The position numbers and the translations under genes were made by a program. Under the pieces are notes generated by a model, which was not told where the DNA came from, searched no databases, and saw nothing but the letters and a program-made list of their open reading frames with translations. Of a stretch of DNA of 64,000 nucleotides, positions 1 through 7,955 are shown piece after piece; position 1 is the first letter of the stretch, and every line of letters begins with the position of its first letter. Source of the DNA: Agromyces sp. LHK192 (GTDB lineage: Bacteria; Actinomycetota; Actinomycetes; Actinomycetales; Microbacteriaceae); the NCBI RefSeq assembly GCF_004006235.1, contig NZ_CP034753.1, positions 2,542,001 through 2,606,000 of the forward strand. The letters run 5' to 3'.

Positions 1-2
1 TC

Positions 3-1205
3 CCGATCATCCCGATCGTGGCGGCCGACCGCGGCGCCTCGCTCGCACTCGCGGGCCTGATCGCAGCGATGATCATGGTCGGCGAGCTCTGCGGCGACCT
101 CCCCGCCGGGTGGATCGTCTCGCGCGTCGGCGAGCGGGCCGCGATGATCGGCTCGGCCGTGCTGGCCTCGGCCGGCGTGCTGCTGGCGCTGTTCGTGCCG
201 ACCGTCTGGGCGCTCGGCGTCGGCGTCTTCCTGATCGGCTTCGCGACCGCCGCGTTCGGCCTCGCCAGGCACGCGTTCCTCACGAGCTACGCACCCGCGC
301 GCGTACGCGCGAGGGCGTTGTCGACCCTCGGCGGCGTGTTCCGCGGCGGTTGGGCGGTCGGGCCGTTCCTCTCGGCGGCGATCATCACGGCCACGGGCGG
401 CACCGACGGCGTGTTCTGGGTGCTCGTCGCGGCCTGCGCCGCCGTAATCGTGGTGCTCGCGTTCCTCCCCGACCCCGAGCGGGTGTTCGGCGCGGCACGG
501 CTCGCGAGAGCGGCATCCGTCGAGCGGGAGGCATCCGTCGCGGACCCGGCGACCGATCAGGCGACGGATGCCGCTCCCGGCGCGCCGGCGCCCGCCCGGC
601 CCGTCGGCGTGTTCCGCACGATCCGCGATCACGCGGGCGTGCTCGCCCGGATCGGCACGGGCGTCGGCATCCTCGCCGCGCTGCGCTCGGCGCGCACCGT
701 GATGCTGCCGCTGTGGTCGGTGTCGATCGACATGCCCGCCGAGCAGGCGGCGCTCGTGATCGGCCTGTCGGGCGCGATCGACTTCGCGCTGTTCTACACG
801 AGCGGCCAGATCATGGATCGCTTCGGCCGGCTCTGGGGCGCCCTGCCGGGGATGATCGGCATGTCGGTCGGGCACGTCGTGCTCGCGTTCACGCACGACG
901 TGCCGGGCGCGGTGGCCTGGTTCACGGTGGTCGCGCTGCTGCTCGGGCTGGCGAACGGCGTGACCAGCGGCATCGTGATGACGCTCGGCGCCGACCTCGC
1001 ACCGAAGTCGGGTCCGGCGCCGTTCCTGGGCGCGTTCCGCATGATCGCGGATGCCGGCAGCGCCGGCGCCCCGCTCGCGATCGCCGCCGTGACCTCGGTG
1101 CTGTCGATCATGGCGGCGAACGTCGTCGTCGGCGTGCTGGGACTCGCTGGCGCGGCGATGCTGTGGCGGTGGATCCCGCGGTACGTGCCGCACCGGCGGC
1201 GCTGA
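3..1205 (+). CDS. MFS transporter, 5' end outside window
   Basis: Major facilitator superfamily permease; substrate not identifiable. The frame is open from base 3 and the first visible residues (PIIPIVAADRG) read as the end of TM1, so the real start lies upstream. A motif A-like loop, GWIVSRVGERA, follows TM2. Alternating hydrophobic segments run to the end, split by an Ala/Pro/Asp-rich cytoplasmic loop around residues 165-200, the usual link between the two six-helix bundles. About 400 residues are visible, so little is missing. The gene is convergent with the lipoprotein gene downstream. MFS membership is clear; direction of transport is unknown. Confidence 0.85.
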   Translation, partial: PIIPIVAADRGASLALAGLIAAMIMVGELCGDLPAGWIVSRVGERAAMIGSAVLASAGVLLALFVPTVWALGVGVFLIGFATAAFGLARHAFLTSYAPARVRARALSTLGGVFRGGWAVGPFLSAAIITATGGTDGVFWVLVAACAAVIVVLAFLPDPERVFGAARLARAASVEREASVADPATDQATDAAPGAPAPARPVGVFRTIRDHAGVLARIGTGVGILAALRSARTVMLPLWSVSIDMPAEQAALVIGLSGAIDFALFYTSGQIMDRFGRLWGALPGMIGMSVGHVVLAFTHDVPGAVAWFTVVALLLGLANGVTSGIVMTLGADLAPKSGPAPFLGAFRMIADAGSAGAPLAIAAVTSVLSIMAANVVVGVLGLAGAAMLWRWIPRYVPHRRR

Positions 1206-1239
1206 CGCACCCGCGCGCTCGGCGGTCCGCACGAATCGA

Positions 1240-1896
1240 TCAGCCGATTGTCTCCACCTCGGCGACGGAGACGAGGTCGAGGGTACCGAGCGCCTCGTTC
1301 ACTCGGTCCTTCGTCTTGCCGCAGGCGTCGCGTGGCTGGTGCACGTGGATCACGTTGCCGTCGGATGCCTCGAGCCAGAGCGGTGGCACAAGTTGCATAT
1401 CTGCGCTGCAGACCGTCAACGAGTCCGCGGCATCATCGGGTTCGTCGAGTGCCGAGAGGAGGGGCCCGAGATCACCCTCGAACCGCTCGATGCCGACGAC
1501 CAGGCGGAGGAGTTCGCCGTCGGGCGCCTCCGAGCCGTCCGCGGGCGGCACGTCGTCGTATCGGTAGAAACTCTGCGTGCAGCGCAGCGCGGCGACAGGC
1601 TCGAAGCCGTCGGGCACGCGCCCGGGTTCGGGGATCGGCGGCTGCGTCGACTCAAGCGATCCCGGTGGTATCGGCATCCACGAATCCGAATGGCAGTCGA
1701 CCCGCTCGGCGGTCACCGCGTCGGGACCGTCGGGTGCCGGGCCGGTTCCGACGACGCCGAACAGCGAGCATCCGGCGAGCGCGAACACCGCGGCGACTGT
1801 CGCTATCGCTCCCACGGTCGCCGTCCGCCGCCTGCGGGCCGGCGTCCGCGTCGGCATCCGTCGCTCGTCGCTGGTGCCGCATTCCTCGTCGCTCAT
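1240..1896 (-). CDS. Predicted lipoprotein, unknown function
   Basis: A 218-residue exported protein. An Arg-rich N-region (residues 16-25) is followed by a hydrophobic stretch and the lipobox LAGC at residues 40-43, so Cys43 should be lipidated and the protein anchored outside the membrane. The mature part has several cysteines (Cys68, for instance) and Trp/Asp-rich segments, with no recognised domain. The start is chosen because GAGGGAG lies 4 nt upstream of the ATG; an internal Met14 would give a more typical signal length. It is convergent with the MFS gene. Confidence 0.78.
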   Translation of the reverse strand: MSDEECGTSDERRMPTRTPARRRRTATVGAIATVAAVFALAGCSLFGVVGTGPAPDGPDAVTAERVDCHSDSWMPIPPGSLESTQPPIPEPGRVPDGFEPVAALRCTQSFYRYDDVPPADGSEAPDGELLRLVVGIERFEGDLGPLLSALDEPDDAADSLTVCSADMQLVPPLWLEASDGNVIHVHQPRDACGKTKDRVNEALGTLDLVSVAEVETIG

Positions 1897-1988
1897 CGCA
1901 CTCCCTCGCCGCTGGAGGCGCGGCCGCGCCCCTCATCCCCTGCAACGGACGAGCGTCGCGGAACGTTGTGAGGCGCGGCCGATCCGAC

Positions 1989-2405
1989 TCAGTGGGTGTT
2001 GACCTTCTCGATGCGCATGACGAGCACGACCCGGTCGGCCTTGTCGGCGGGCGCCTCCTGCTCGGCGTTGCCGTACCGCTTGCCGAGGCGCACGTAGAAC
2101 TCGCCCTCGGGGTCGGGCAGCACGTCGACGAGGGTGCCACGCACCTCGGCGTAGTGGAACGGGCTGTCGGGGTCGAGCACCGCGAGGGTCATGGTCGGGT
2201 TCTGCTGGAGGTTGCGGAACTTGCCGCGCTTGCTCGTGTGCGTGAACCGCAGCTCGTCGCCGAAGCGCTCGAACCACATCGGGTTGATCTGGAGCTCGCC
2301 GCTCGGGCGCAGGGTGCCGAGCATGCCGTAGTTCGGCGGGTCGAGCAGTCGAACGTCGTCGGCGGTCAGGGTCAGCGAGGTCACGTCGGTCATCCCTCCA
2401 GTCAA
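1989..2405 (-). CDS. PPOX-class (FMN/F420-binding split barrel) oxidoreductase
   Basis: About 138 residues with the pattern of the actinobacterial pyridoxamine-phosphate-oxidase-like fold: an N-terminal LLDPPNYGMLGTL strand pair, NPMWFERFGDELRFTHTS, then KRGKFRNLQQNP and a DPDSPFHYAEVRG strand. Such proteins reduce substrates with F420 or FMN; the substrate cannot be told from sequence. The frame can start at TTG 2405 or at ATG 2393; the latter has GGAGGG directly abutting it, which is too close for ideal initiation, so the start is uncertain. It lies downstream of ridA on the same strand, separated by a hairpin. Confidence 0.82.
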   Translation of the reverse strand: MTGGMTDVTSLTLTADDVRLLDPPNYGMLGTLRPSGELQINPMWFERFGDELRFTHTSKRGKFRNLQQNPTMTLAVLDPDSPFHYAEVRGTLVDVLPDPEGEFYVRLGKRYGNAEQEAPADKADRVVLVMRIEKVNTH

Positions 2406-2425
2406 CAGGATGTCGCGACCCCCGC

Positions 2426-2458
2426 CGGCACCCGGCGCGGGATTCGCACCGGGTGCCG
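2426..2458 (-). terminator. Hairpin terminator after ridA
   Basis: Perfect 10-bp inverted repeat (CGGCACCCGG / CCGGGTGCCG) with a 13-nt loop, between the ridA stop and the oxidoreductase start. There is no T-run, as is common for actinobacterial terminators. Confidence 0.55.
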
Positions 2459-2485
2459 CCTGGCCGGGTCGGGTTCGACCCTCGG

Positions 2486-2887
2486 TCAGTCGACTGCGGT
2501 GCCCTCGAGTTCGACGAGCTGCCCCGGGATCGCCAATCGCGCCACGCCGAGCATCGTCGTGGTCGGGGCGACTCCGGCTGCCCCCAACCTCGCGGCGAGC
2601 ACACCGTAGTGCGGCAGCAGCGCATCGACGTCGGTCGTGTAGACGTTCAGCCGCACGAGGTTCGCGAGGCTCATGCCGGCCGCGACGAGCACGGCCTCGA
2701 GGTTGTCGACGGCGAGCGCGAGCTGCGCCGCCATGTCGCCCTCGTGCTGCGGATCGCCGTCGACGTTCATCGCGGTCTGCCCCGAGATGTAGAGCGTTCG
2801 GCTGGCCGCGGTGACGAGTTCACCCTGGTTGAAGCCGAGCTCGGCCGACCAGGTCACGGGGTTGATCGCGGTTCGGGCAATGGTCAT
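2486..2887 (-). CDS. RidA family protein
   Basis: RidA/YER057c/UK114 family; family members hydrolyse reactive enamine/imine intermediates released by PLP enzymes. Visible hallmarks are TLYISGQTAMN in the N-terminal half, QLALAVDNLEAVLVAAGMSL in the middle helix, NVYTTDVDALL, and the C-terminal VARLAIPGQLVELEGTAV. Length of about 133 residues is normal. The start at ATG 2887 is chosen because GGAG lies 6 nt upstream; an in-frame ATG at 2908 is possible. The gene is divergent from a WYL regulator and may share its control region. Confidence 0.85.
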   Translation of the reverse strand: MTIARTAINPVTWSAELGFNQGELVTAASRTLYISGQTAMNVDGDPQHEGDMAAQLALAVDNLEAVLVAAGMSLANLVRLNVYTTDVDALLPHYGVLAARLGAAGVAPTTTMLGVARLAIPGQLVELEGTAVD

Positions 2888-2940
2888 GTACTGCTCCAGT
2901 TCTTCCATGCCTTCGAGCCTCTCGACATTTCACGACGTCT

Positions 2941-2956
2941 TGTGTCAGGTATTCGG
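2941..2956. promoter_or_regulatory. Candidate WYL-regulator site in ridA/regulator divergent promoter
   Basis: The 16 bases TGTGTCAGGTATTCGG lie just upstream of the regulator start. A 12/16 match sits at the same place before the second WYL regulator (54732-54747), suggesting a related operator or core promoter. Confidence 0.4.
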
Positions 2957-2968
2957 TACCGTGTTCGC

Positions 2969-3931
2969 ATGCGCGCGGATCGCCTCGTCTCGCTCGTGCT
3001 GCTCCTCCGCCAGCGCGGTCGGCTGACCGCCGACGTACTCGCTCGCGAGCTCGAGGTCTCACCCCGCACGGTCCTGCGCGACATCGAGGCGCTCTCCGCG
3101 GCAGGGGTGCCGGTGTATGCGGAACGCGGTCGCTACGGCGGCTTCGAACTGCTGCCGGGGTTCCGCACCGAGTTGACGGGCCTGAACCACGACGAGGCGC
3201 TCGCCGTGCTCACGGCGGGCTCGGGCCACGGGCAGGCGTTCGGACTCGGTTCAGCGCTCGCCTCGGCGATGCGCAAGGTGGTCGACGCGTTGCCCGAGGG
3301 CGATCGGGTGGTCGCCAGCGATGCGGCGTCGCGATTCCTCGTGGAGCCGGCCGCCGACCTCCTCTCCCGGGAGGCCGCCGGCGAGCAGGTGCCCCACGGG
3401 GTCATGCACGCCGTTCGACGTGCGGTGCTCGACGGGCGCCGGCTGCTCATGCACTACACCCCGACCGACGGGCATCCGGAATGGCGCACGATCGACCCCA
3501 TCGGACTGGTCACGGTGCGCGGCCGCGGGTACCTGCTCGCGACGCGCGACGGATCGGATCGGACCTACCGCCTGTCGCGGATGCTCGCGGCCGAGGTGTC
3601 GACCGAGCCGGCGCAACGGCCCGACCGTGCAGACCTCGATCGCCTGTGGCGCGAGCGTCGCGCGCGGTTCCTGGCCGACGGGCACCTGACGGCGGTCGTG
3701 CGGGTCGCTCCGGCGCGGCGCGAGGAGCTGCTGGATTCCGTCGTCGCCGTACGGGCGGAAGACGCCGGTGACGACGGGATGCTGCACCTCGAGGTGACGT
3801 TCCAAGACTCGCGGCACGCCGAATGGGCGCTGTGGCGGCTCGGCACCGACGCCGAGGCGCTGGCGCCCGAGTCCCTGCGGCGGGCGCTCGGGCGGACGGC
3901 CGCCGAACTGGCCGCCCGGTACGACGACTGA
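2969..3931 (+). CDS. WYL-domain transcriptional regulator (YafY/DeoR-like HTH)
   Basis: A 320-residue regulator. The N-terminal HTH_11 winged helix covers residues 1-58 (MRADRLVSLVLLLRQRG, LARELEVSPRTVLRDIEAL). The central and C-terminal WYL domain starts around residue 150 with LLMHYTPTDG, TIDPIGLVTVRGRGYLLA and TYRLSRMLAAEV, followed by the WCX extension (TAVVRVAPARREELLDS). WYL domains sense ligands, often nucleic acid or nucleotide-like. The ATG at 2969 begins the canonical HTH; the frame is open further upstream but those codons run antisense into ridA. Probably self-regulating and acting on ridA. Confidence 0.9.
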   Translation: MRADRLVSLVLLLRQRGRLTADVLARELEVSPRTVLRDIEALSAAGVPVYAERGRYGGFELLPGFRTELTGLNHDEALAVLTAGSGHGQAFGLGSALASAMRKVVDALPEGDRVVASDAASRFLVEPAADLLSREAAGEQVPHGVMHAVRRAVLDGRRLLMHYTPTDGHPEWRTIDPIGLVTVRGRGYLLATRDGSDRTYRLSRMLAAEVSTEPAQRPDRADLDRLWRERRARFLADGHLTAVVRVAPARREELLDSVVAVRAEDAGDDGMLHLEVTFQDSRHAEWALWRLGTDAEALAPESLRRALGRTAAELAARYDD

Positions 3932-3981
3932 GCCGCGGCCCGACCAGCGCGGTTCATGGACGTCGTGCAGCACTGCTTCAC

Positions 3982-4000
3982 ATCAGGTATTTGATCTGAT
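3982..4000. promoter_or_regulatory. Operator/promoter of PadR-HAAS operon
   Basis: AT-rich island with inverted repeat ATCAG-N9-CTGAT (3982-3986 / 3996-4000) overlapping a TATAGTAT-like -10 element just before the padR start at 4013. The position fits autorepression. Confidence 0.5.
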
Positions 4001-4012
4001 ATAGTATTTCTC

Positions 4013-4396
4013 ATGATCCACAACACGGATGCCGCGGGCGACGCCTTCGCCGCCGACCTGCTCCGCGGCCACACCGACACGATCGTGCTGGGCGTGCTCC
4101 GCCGGCACGACAGCTACGGCTTCGAGATCCACAAGCTGATCCGCGATGCAATCGGCGGCGCATCCGAGATCAAGGAGGCGACGCTCTACGCGAGCTACCG
4201 CCGCCTCCTGCGCGACGGCCTCGCCGAGGCGTACTGGGGCGACGAGTCGCAGGGCGGCCGCCGCAAGTACTACCGCATCACCGATGCCGGCCGAGCGGCG
4301 TTCACGCAGAACGTCGCCGCGTGGGTCGCCACCCGCGGCATCCTCGACTCCCTCCTGGGCACCGCGCCCGGCAGCACGAAAGGCTCCGACCGATGA
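4013..4396 (+). CDS. PadR family transcriptional regulator
   Basis: A 127-residue PadR-type winged helix: ADLLRGHTDTIVLGVLRRHD, SYGFEIHKLIRDA, ATLYASYRRLLRDGLAEAYW, and wing GRRKYYRITDAGRAAF. Such regulators are usually repressors encoded beside their target. The stop overlaps the ATG of the next gene (ATGA), so the two are translationally coupled. The pairing of PadR with a HAAS-type membrane protein recurs at 16784-17787. An AT-rich inverted repeat lies immediately upstream. Confidence 0.9.
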   Translation: MIHNTDAAGDAFAADLLRGHTDTIVLGVLRRHDSYGFEIHKLIRDAIGGASEIKEATLYASYRRLLRDGLAEAYWGDESQGGRRKYYRITDAGRAAFTQNVAAWVATRGILDSLLGTAPGSTKGSDR

Positions 4397-5373
4397 GCAA
4401 CCCGCAACCCGCCCGCCGCGGCGGAGACATCCACCGCCTCCTCGACGAGGCGTTCTCCGGCGTCGCCTTGACGCCCGACCTCCAGGACCTGAAGGAGGAA
4501 CTGCGCGACGGCCTGCTCTCGCGGGCCGCCGAGATCGAGGCGCAGGGCGTCGCACCGGCCGCCGCCGCGCGCCGCGCCTTCGACGAACTGGGCGACATCG
4601 ACGAGCTGATCACCGAGACGGATGCCTCGGCCGCCGCGCCCGGCATCGCATCGGACGTCGCGACCTCGGCTCCGGGATCCGGCTCGGCGAGGGGCGCGGG
4701 TGCCGCCCGTGAGTCGGCTTCCGCTGCCGCGCTGCGCAACCGCGTTCGGCCGAAGCCGGGCTTCGTGGTGCGCACCGTCGTGCTGTCGATCGCGGCGCTG
4801 GCCGTGCTCGCGCTGCTGCTGATCGGCCTCACTCCCCTGCTCGACCTCGCGACGGGCGTGCTCATCGGCCTCGGCGTCGGGTTCGGCGCGCTCCTCGGGT
4901 TCGTCACGGGCGATGCGCTGCGGCAGGAGACGACCACGCACCATCGGATGCCCGCCGGCCGGGCGTGGAGCTACGGTGCCGCGACCGGGCTGCTGCTCGC
5001 GGGGCTGACGATCGCGCCCGTCGTGTTCCTGCGGCTCGACCTCGGGTGGATCACGCTGCCCGCGGTGGCCGTGGTCGCCGCGATCGCGGTGCTCAGCTAC
5101 CTGGGCGCGACCCAGACCAACCGGTTGAAGCCGTGGGCGCTGCGCCAGCAGCAGGAGGCGACGCCGACCAACCGGTTCGAGGAGCACCCCGAGGTCGCGG
5201 CACGCTTCGGCATCTACACCGCCGCGATCTGGACGGTCGCGTTCATCTCGGTGCCGATCGTGGGATTCACCGCCGGGTGGATGTGGGCCGCGATCCCCGT
5301 CGTCGCCGGGTTCGTGCTCATGCTCATCGTGCTCGCCCGGATGCTGTTCGGCGGCTCCCGCGACGACCGATGA
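4393..5373 (+). CDS. HAAS/permease-prefix domain membrane protein
   Basis: 326 residues. The N-terminal 75 residues form a soluble HAAS/DUF1700-like prefix (DIHRLLDEAFSGV, LKEELRDGLLSRAAEIEAQG, ARRAFDELGDIDELI). An Ala/Ser-rich linker follows, then about six membrane segments from residue 120. Function is unknown; proteins of this type are typically partners of PadR regulators in membrane-stress or envelope sensing. The ATG at 4393 overlaps the padR stop. An FVTGDALRQETTT loop and a cytosolic QTNRLKPWALRQQQE stretch are notable. Confident in architecture, not in role. Confidence 0.8.
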   Translation: MSNPQPARRGGDIHRLLDEAFSGVALTPDLQDLKEELRDGLLSRAAEIEAQGVAPAAAARRAFDELGDIDELITETDASAAAPGIASDVATSAPGSGSARGAGAARESASAAALRNRVRPKPGFVVRTVVLSIAALAVLALLLIGLTPLLDLATGVLIGLGVGFGALLGFVTGDALRQETTTHHRMPAGRAWSYGAATGLLLAGLTIAPVVFLRLDLGWITLPAVAVVAAIAVLSYLGATQTNRLKPWALRQQQEATPTNRFEEHPEVAARFGIYTAAIWTVAFISVPIVGFTAGWMWAAIPVVAGFVLMLIVLARMLFGGSRDDR

Positions 5374-5397
5374 GACCGGTCGCACCGCGCTGAGCGG

Positions 5398-5434
5398 AGC
5401 GGGGCTGTCGCACCAGGGGTGCGGCAGCCCCGCT
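5398..5434. terminator. Bidirectional terminator
   Basis: A 17-bp stem with one G/T mismatch (AGCGGGGCTG... / ...CAGCCCCGCT) and an AGG loop, exactly between two convergent genes. Confidence 0.7.
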
Positions 5435-5440
5435 CGTCGT

Positions 5441-6196
5441 CTAGCCGCGAGGGTGCGAACGGGTCAGGTGCCGGGTGAAGAAGCGCCCGGCGTCGTCGGC
5501 GGCCCACGCCGGAACCCCGGTGTGCCCGCCGAGGTTGGCGTTGAGCGTCTTCTCGGCGGAGCCGAACGCGTCGAAGAGGTCGAGCGCCTGCTGCCGGTCG
5601 TTCCCTTCGTCGTCCCATTGCAGCAGCACGTGTACGGGGATCGTGACGCGGCGTGCTTCATCGAGGGTGGCCCGAGGAATCCAGCTGCCCGCGAACAGGC
5701 CGGCCGCGACGACTCGCGGCTCGACGGCCGCGAGTCGTACGCCGATCGAGATCACCCCGCCGGAGACGCCGACGGGGCCGCCGATCTCGGGCAGGTCGAG
5801 CAGCGCGTCGATGGCGGCCTGCCATTCGGGGACCGCCTGTTCGACGAGCGGAAGGACGAGTCGGTCGACGGTCTCATCTGTCGGGCGCCCGCCCGACATG
5901 ATCGCCTGCCGGAGTTCGGCGCGGGCCAGATCGGCGTCGGGCAAAGGGGTCCGCCCCCCGGCACCCGGCAGTTCGAGGGCGGCCGCGGCGAAGCCCATCG
6001 CCGCGGCCGAGCGTGCCCGCGCGGCGAGCCGAGGGTGCATCGGCGCGAGGCCGCCGGGATGGCCCAGCAGGATCAGGGGTGCGGGCTCTGGAATGGATTC
6101 GGGCGTCCAGAGGATGCCGTCAATGCCGTCGAGGGTGAACGAGCGTTCGACGAGTCGGTCGTCGATGCGCGGTGGTGCGGTGAATCGGAGTGGCAT
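5441..6196 (-). CDS. Alpha/beta hydrolase (dienelactone hydrolase-like), leader-controlled
   Basis: A 251-residue cytosolic alpha/beta hydrolase. The LILLGHPGG oxyanion loop, the nucleophile elbow GVSGG (Ser near residue 144), an acidic segment around VHVLLQWDDEGND and a C-terminal NLGGHTGVP with the probable catalytic His complete a triad. The helical insertion (residues 75-125) has no recognisable family signature, so the substrate is unknown. Its 5' region is unusual: a 15-codon ORF with a strong Shine-Dalgarno and a hairpin abutting the gene's own AAAGG. That arrangement is typical of drug-inducible resistance genes, so an antibiotic-inactivating esterase or hydrolase is one possibility (inference). 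Confidence 0.82.
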   Translation of the reverse strand: MPLRFTAPPRIDDRLVERSFTLDGIDGILWTPESIPEPAPLILLGHPGGLAPMHPRLAARARSAAAMGFAAAALELPGAGGRTPLPDADLARAELRQAIMSGGRPTDETVDRLVLPLVEQAVPEWQAAIDALLDLPEIGGPVGVSGGVISIGVRLAAVEPRVVAAGLFAGSWIPRATLDEARRVTIPVHVLLQWDDEGNDRQQALDLFDAFGSAEKTLNANLGGHTGVPAWAADDAGRFFTRHLTRSHPRG

Positions 6197-6203
6197 GGTC
6201 GTG

Positions 6204-6235
6204 CCTTTCGGGAGCGTTGGTGTTCGGGGCTCCCG
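6204..6235 (-). promoter_or_regulatory. Leader hairpin adjacent to hydrolase ribosome binding site
   Basis: In the transcript, CGGGAGC (6235-6229) pairs with GCTCCCG (6215-6209), a 7-bp stem with a 13-nt loop. The 3' arm ends directly against AAAGG, the Shine-Dalgarno of the hydrolase (ATG at 6196). Folding would hinder initiation; ribosome stalling in the leader ORF could change it. Confidence 0.5.
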
Positions 6236-6244
6236 GGCGACCTC

Positions 6245-6292
6245 TCACCCGACCGCGCGCCTGGAGGAGAGCACCCACGTCGAATCGTTCAC
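6245..6292 (-). CDS. 15-codon leader peptide ORF (uORF) of the hydrolase
   Basis: GTG start with GAGGAGG eight bases upstream, the best ribosome binding site in this neighbourhood. It encodes MNDSTWVLSSRRAVG and stops 48 nt before the hydrolase ATG. A TAGACT -10 element lies at 6329-6334 on the same strand, giving a transcript that would begin about 30 nt before the uORF. The peptide has one Trp and an Arg-Arg pair near its end, where stalling could occur. Too short for homology-based proof; its signals and place argue that it is translated as an attenuator leader. Confidence 0.55.
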   Translation of the reverse strand: MNDSTWVLSSRRAVG

Positions 6293-6375
6293 GGGTCTCA
6301 CCTCCTCGGTTGCTGCACGGACCCGACGAGTCTAACCGCCGCAGTGCCGTCGGACTCGGTGTCGGTGGGAACGAG

Positions 6376-6852
6376 TCAGTGGAACACCGTGCGCGCCGTC
6401 GAGGTCACCTCGATCGGCACCTCGACCGGCAGCAACTCGTTCGCGATCGGAACTCGCCAGGTCGTGCGAAGCGTCACCGACGCGCTCCGCCCGTCGTCGC
6501 TCGATGCCGATACCAGCTCGACGTCGTCGAGTCCGGACTCGGCTGCAGCGAGGTATGCCGCGGCGGCCCCTCGCACCGTCTCGTCGTCGAGGGCGAATTG
6601 GAGACCGTCGTCGACGACTGTGATCGTCTCGATCGTCCACGCCTCGGAGCCCGCGAGCGCTGCGCCGTCCGCGAGCGTGAACAGCCGCTTGCGGTCGAGG
6701 TAGAGCGAGGTCGCGGCGACCACGACGAAGATCAGCACGATCGAGAGCACGCTGAGGAAGATCACGAGCGGCAGGGTCGACCCCGCCTCCTCCCGGGCGA
6801 CGCCGCGGGCGACCCGCACCCACCTCGTTCGAGCACCTCGCACGATGCTCAC
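6376..6852 (-). CDS. TadG-like pilus assembly protein
   Basis: 158 residues with an Arg-rich N-terminus, then EEAGSTLPLVIFLSVLSIVL, one TM helix (about residues 24-48) and an extracellular domain starting DRKRLFTLADGAALAG, the typical N-terminal TadG/DUF2134 motif. These membrane-anchored proteins belong to Tad/Flp pilus systems. It is the last gene of the operon, overlapping the previous stop by ATGA. The residue following the predicted cleavage glycine run lacks the Glu5 found in the two TadE proteins. Confidence 0.78.
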   Translation of the reverse strand: MSIVRGARTRWVRVARGVAREEAGSTLPLVIFLSVLSIVLIFVVVAATSLYLDRKRLFTLADGAALAGSEAWTIETITVVDDGLQFALDDETVRGAAAAYLAAAESGLDDVELVSASSDDGRSASVTLRTTWRVPIANELLPVEVPIEVTSTARTVFH

Positions 6853-7313
6853 CCGAGACCCCCGGCGAGCCGGGAGACCGTCTGCGTCGCCGAGCCCTGA
6901 ACCTGGACCTGCGCGAAATCGGCGAAGCCGAGGATGTCCGGCACGAGCGGCAGCGGCACCGCTGCGGTGACGGTCACCCTGATGCGCGTTCCCGGCTCAT
7001 CGCAATCCGCACTCGGCGAGCAATCGACGGCGATCGACGCCTGCCCTGGCTGGATGCCGTAGTCACCGAGCGACACGAGCATCGCATCCTCGATGTCCGC
7101 ATCGGGATGGAGGGCCACCACCCTGGCACCGTGCCGAGCGGCGCCCTCGACGCCGAGCGCCCCGGCGTGCACGGCGGCGATGGCGAGCACGAGGTACACC
7201 AGCGGCACCAGCAGCAGGAGGCCGACGGTCAGGAACTCGAGTGAAGCCGAACCGGCATCGTCGGCGAGTCTCGCCCGATCGCGCCGGCTACTCGAGCACT
7301 TCCAACGCCGCAT
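6849..7313 (-). CDS. TadE-like pseudopilin
   Basis: 154 residues. DDAGSASLEFLTVGLLLLVP shows a prepilin-peptidase type site (Gly followed by SASLEF, with Glu at +5) leading into a TM helix, then a 100-residue outer domain with two cysteines (DCSPSADC). TadE family proteins are minor pilins of Tad systems. The start at 7313 overlaps the upstream tadE by 26 nt; no nearer start codon is available. It is coupled to tadG by an ATGA overlap. Confidence 0.8.
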   Translation of the reverse strand: MRRWKCSSSRRDRARLADDAGSASLEFLTVGLLLLVPLVYLVLAIAAVHAGALGVEGAARHGARVVALHPDADIEDAMLVSLGDYGIQPGQASIAVDCSPSADCDEPGTRIRVTVTAAVPLPLVPDILGFADFAQVQVQGSATQTVSRLAGGLG

Positions 7314-7707
7314 GCCCCGTCACCTCCAGCGCGTTTTCGGGGCCGAAGAGCCCGATCACCGGCATCGTGGCGCGCACGGTCACCGCGACCACGGGGATCC
7401 CGCCGACCGTCGTTCGCACCGCGGAGACATCCTGCGCGAACGACGAGGCGAGCGCCGTGTCGATCAGTTCGCGGGTGCGCTGGACACCGTCGGCGTCGCT
7501 CGCCCCGGCGAGCGCCGCGAACCGAGCGCCCTCCGCTGCGGTATCGAGCAGCGTGTTCCTCACGTGCAGCGCGAGTGCGAGCTGCATCACTGCGAGCACC
7601 AGTGCGAGCAACAGCATGATGACCATCGAGAACTCCGCGACCGCCGACCCTCGATCGTCGCGAAGGCGAAGGTCGACGCGAAACCTCGCATCGCGGCGAG
7701 GGCTCAC
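7288..7707 (-). CDS. tadE: TadE family pseudopilin
   Basis: 139 residues. RGSAVAEFSMVIMLLLALVL is a clean TadE start: Gly, then SAVAEF with Glu+5, then a TM helix; next comes HVRNTLLDTAAEGARFAAL, the conserved TadE patch with GAR. The GTG start at 7707 overlaps the stop of the pilin gene (GTGA). The frame runs further upstream but those codons are antisense-like and cross the pilin gene. Second of two TadE proteins in this operon. Confidence 0.85.
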   Translation of the reverse strand: MSPRRDARFRVDLRLRDDRGSAVAEFSMVIMLLLALVLAVMQLALALHVRNTLLDTAAEGARFAALAGASDADGVQRTRELIDTALASSFAQDVSAVRTTVGGIPVVAVTVRATMPVIGLFGPENALEVTGHAALEVLE

Positions 7708-7892
7708 ATCCCGATGACCCGCTCCATGGCGTCCTCGAACACCGTCGAGAGCGCCTCGCCCGCGAGCCCCCAGATCAGGATCACCAAGCCGGCCGTCATC
7801 AAGGTGATGAGCACCCAGCCGGGGACGTCGCCGCGCTCGTCGCGGAGTCTGCCGAACAGGTCGTGGAGGATGCGGTCGGCGCGCAGGCGCAT
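7704..7892 (-). CDS. Small Flp-type pilin candidate
   Basis: 62 residues: a charged N-terminus (RILHDLFGRLRDERG), then DVPGWVLITLMTAGLVILIW as a single TM helix and a short C-terminal tail. Its size, its place between tadC and tadE, and the Gly before the helix mark it as the Flp-like major pilin. The usual Glu+5 after the cleavage Gly is absent (GDVPGWV), so processing may differ from classical Flp. It has AAAGGAA upstream of the ATG. Confidence 0.75.
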   Translation of the reverse strand: MRLRADRILHDLFGRLRDERGDVPGWVLITLMTAGLVILIWGLAGEALSTVFEDAMERVIGM

Positions 7893-7955
7893 GATGGTTC
7901 CTTTCGAGGCGAGTGGATTCGGGGGTCTGGAGGTCGAGGTCGTGGTCCACCGGCA

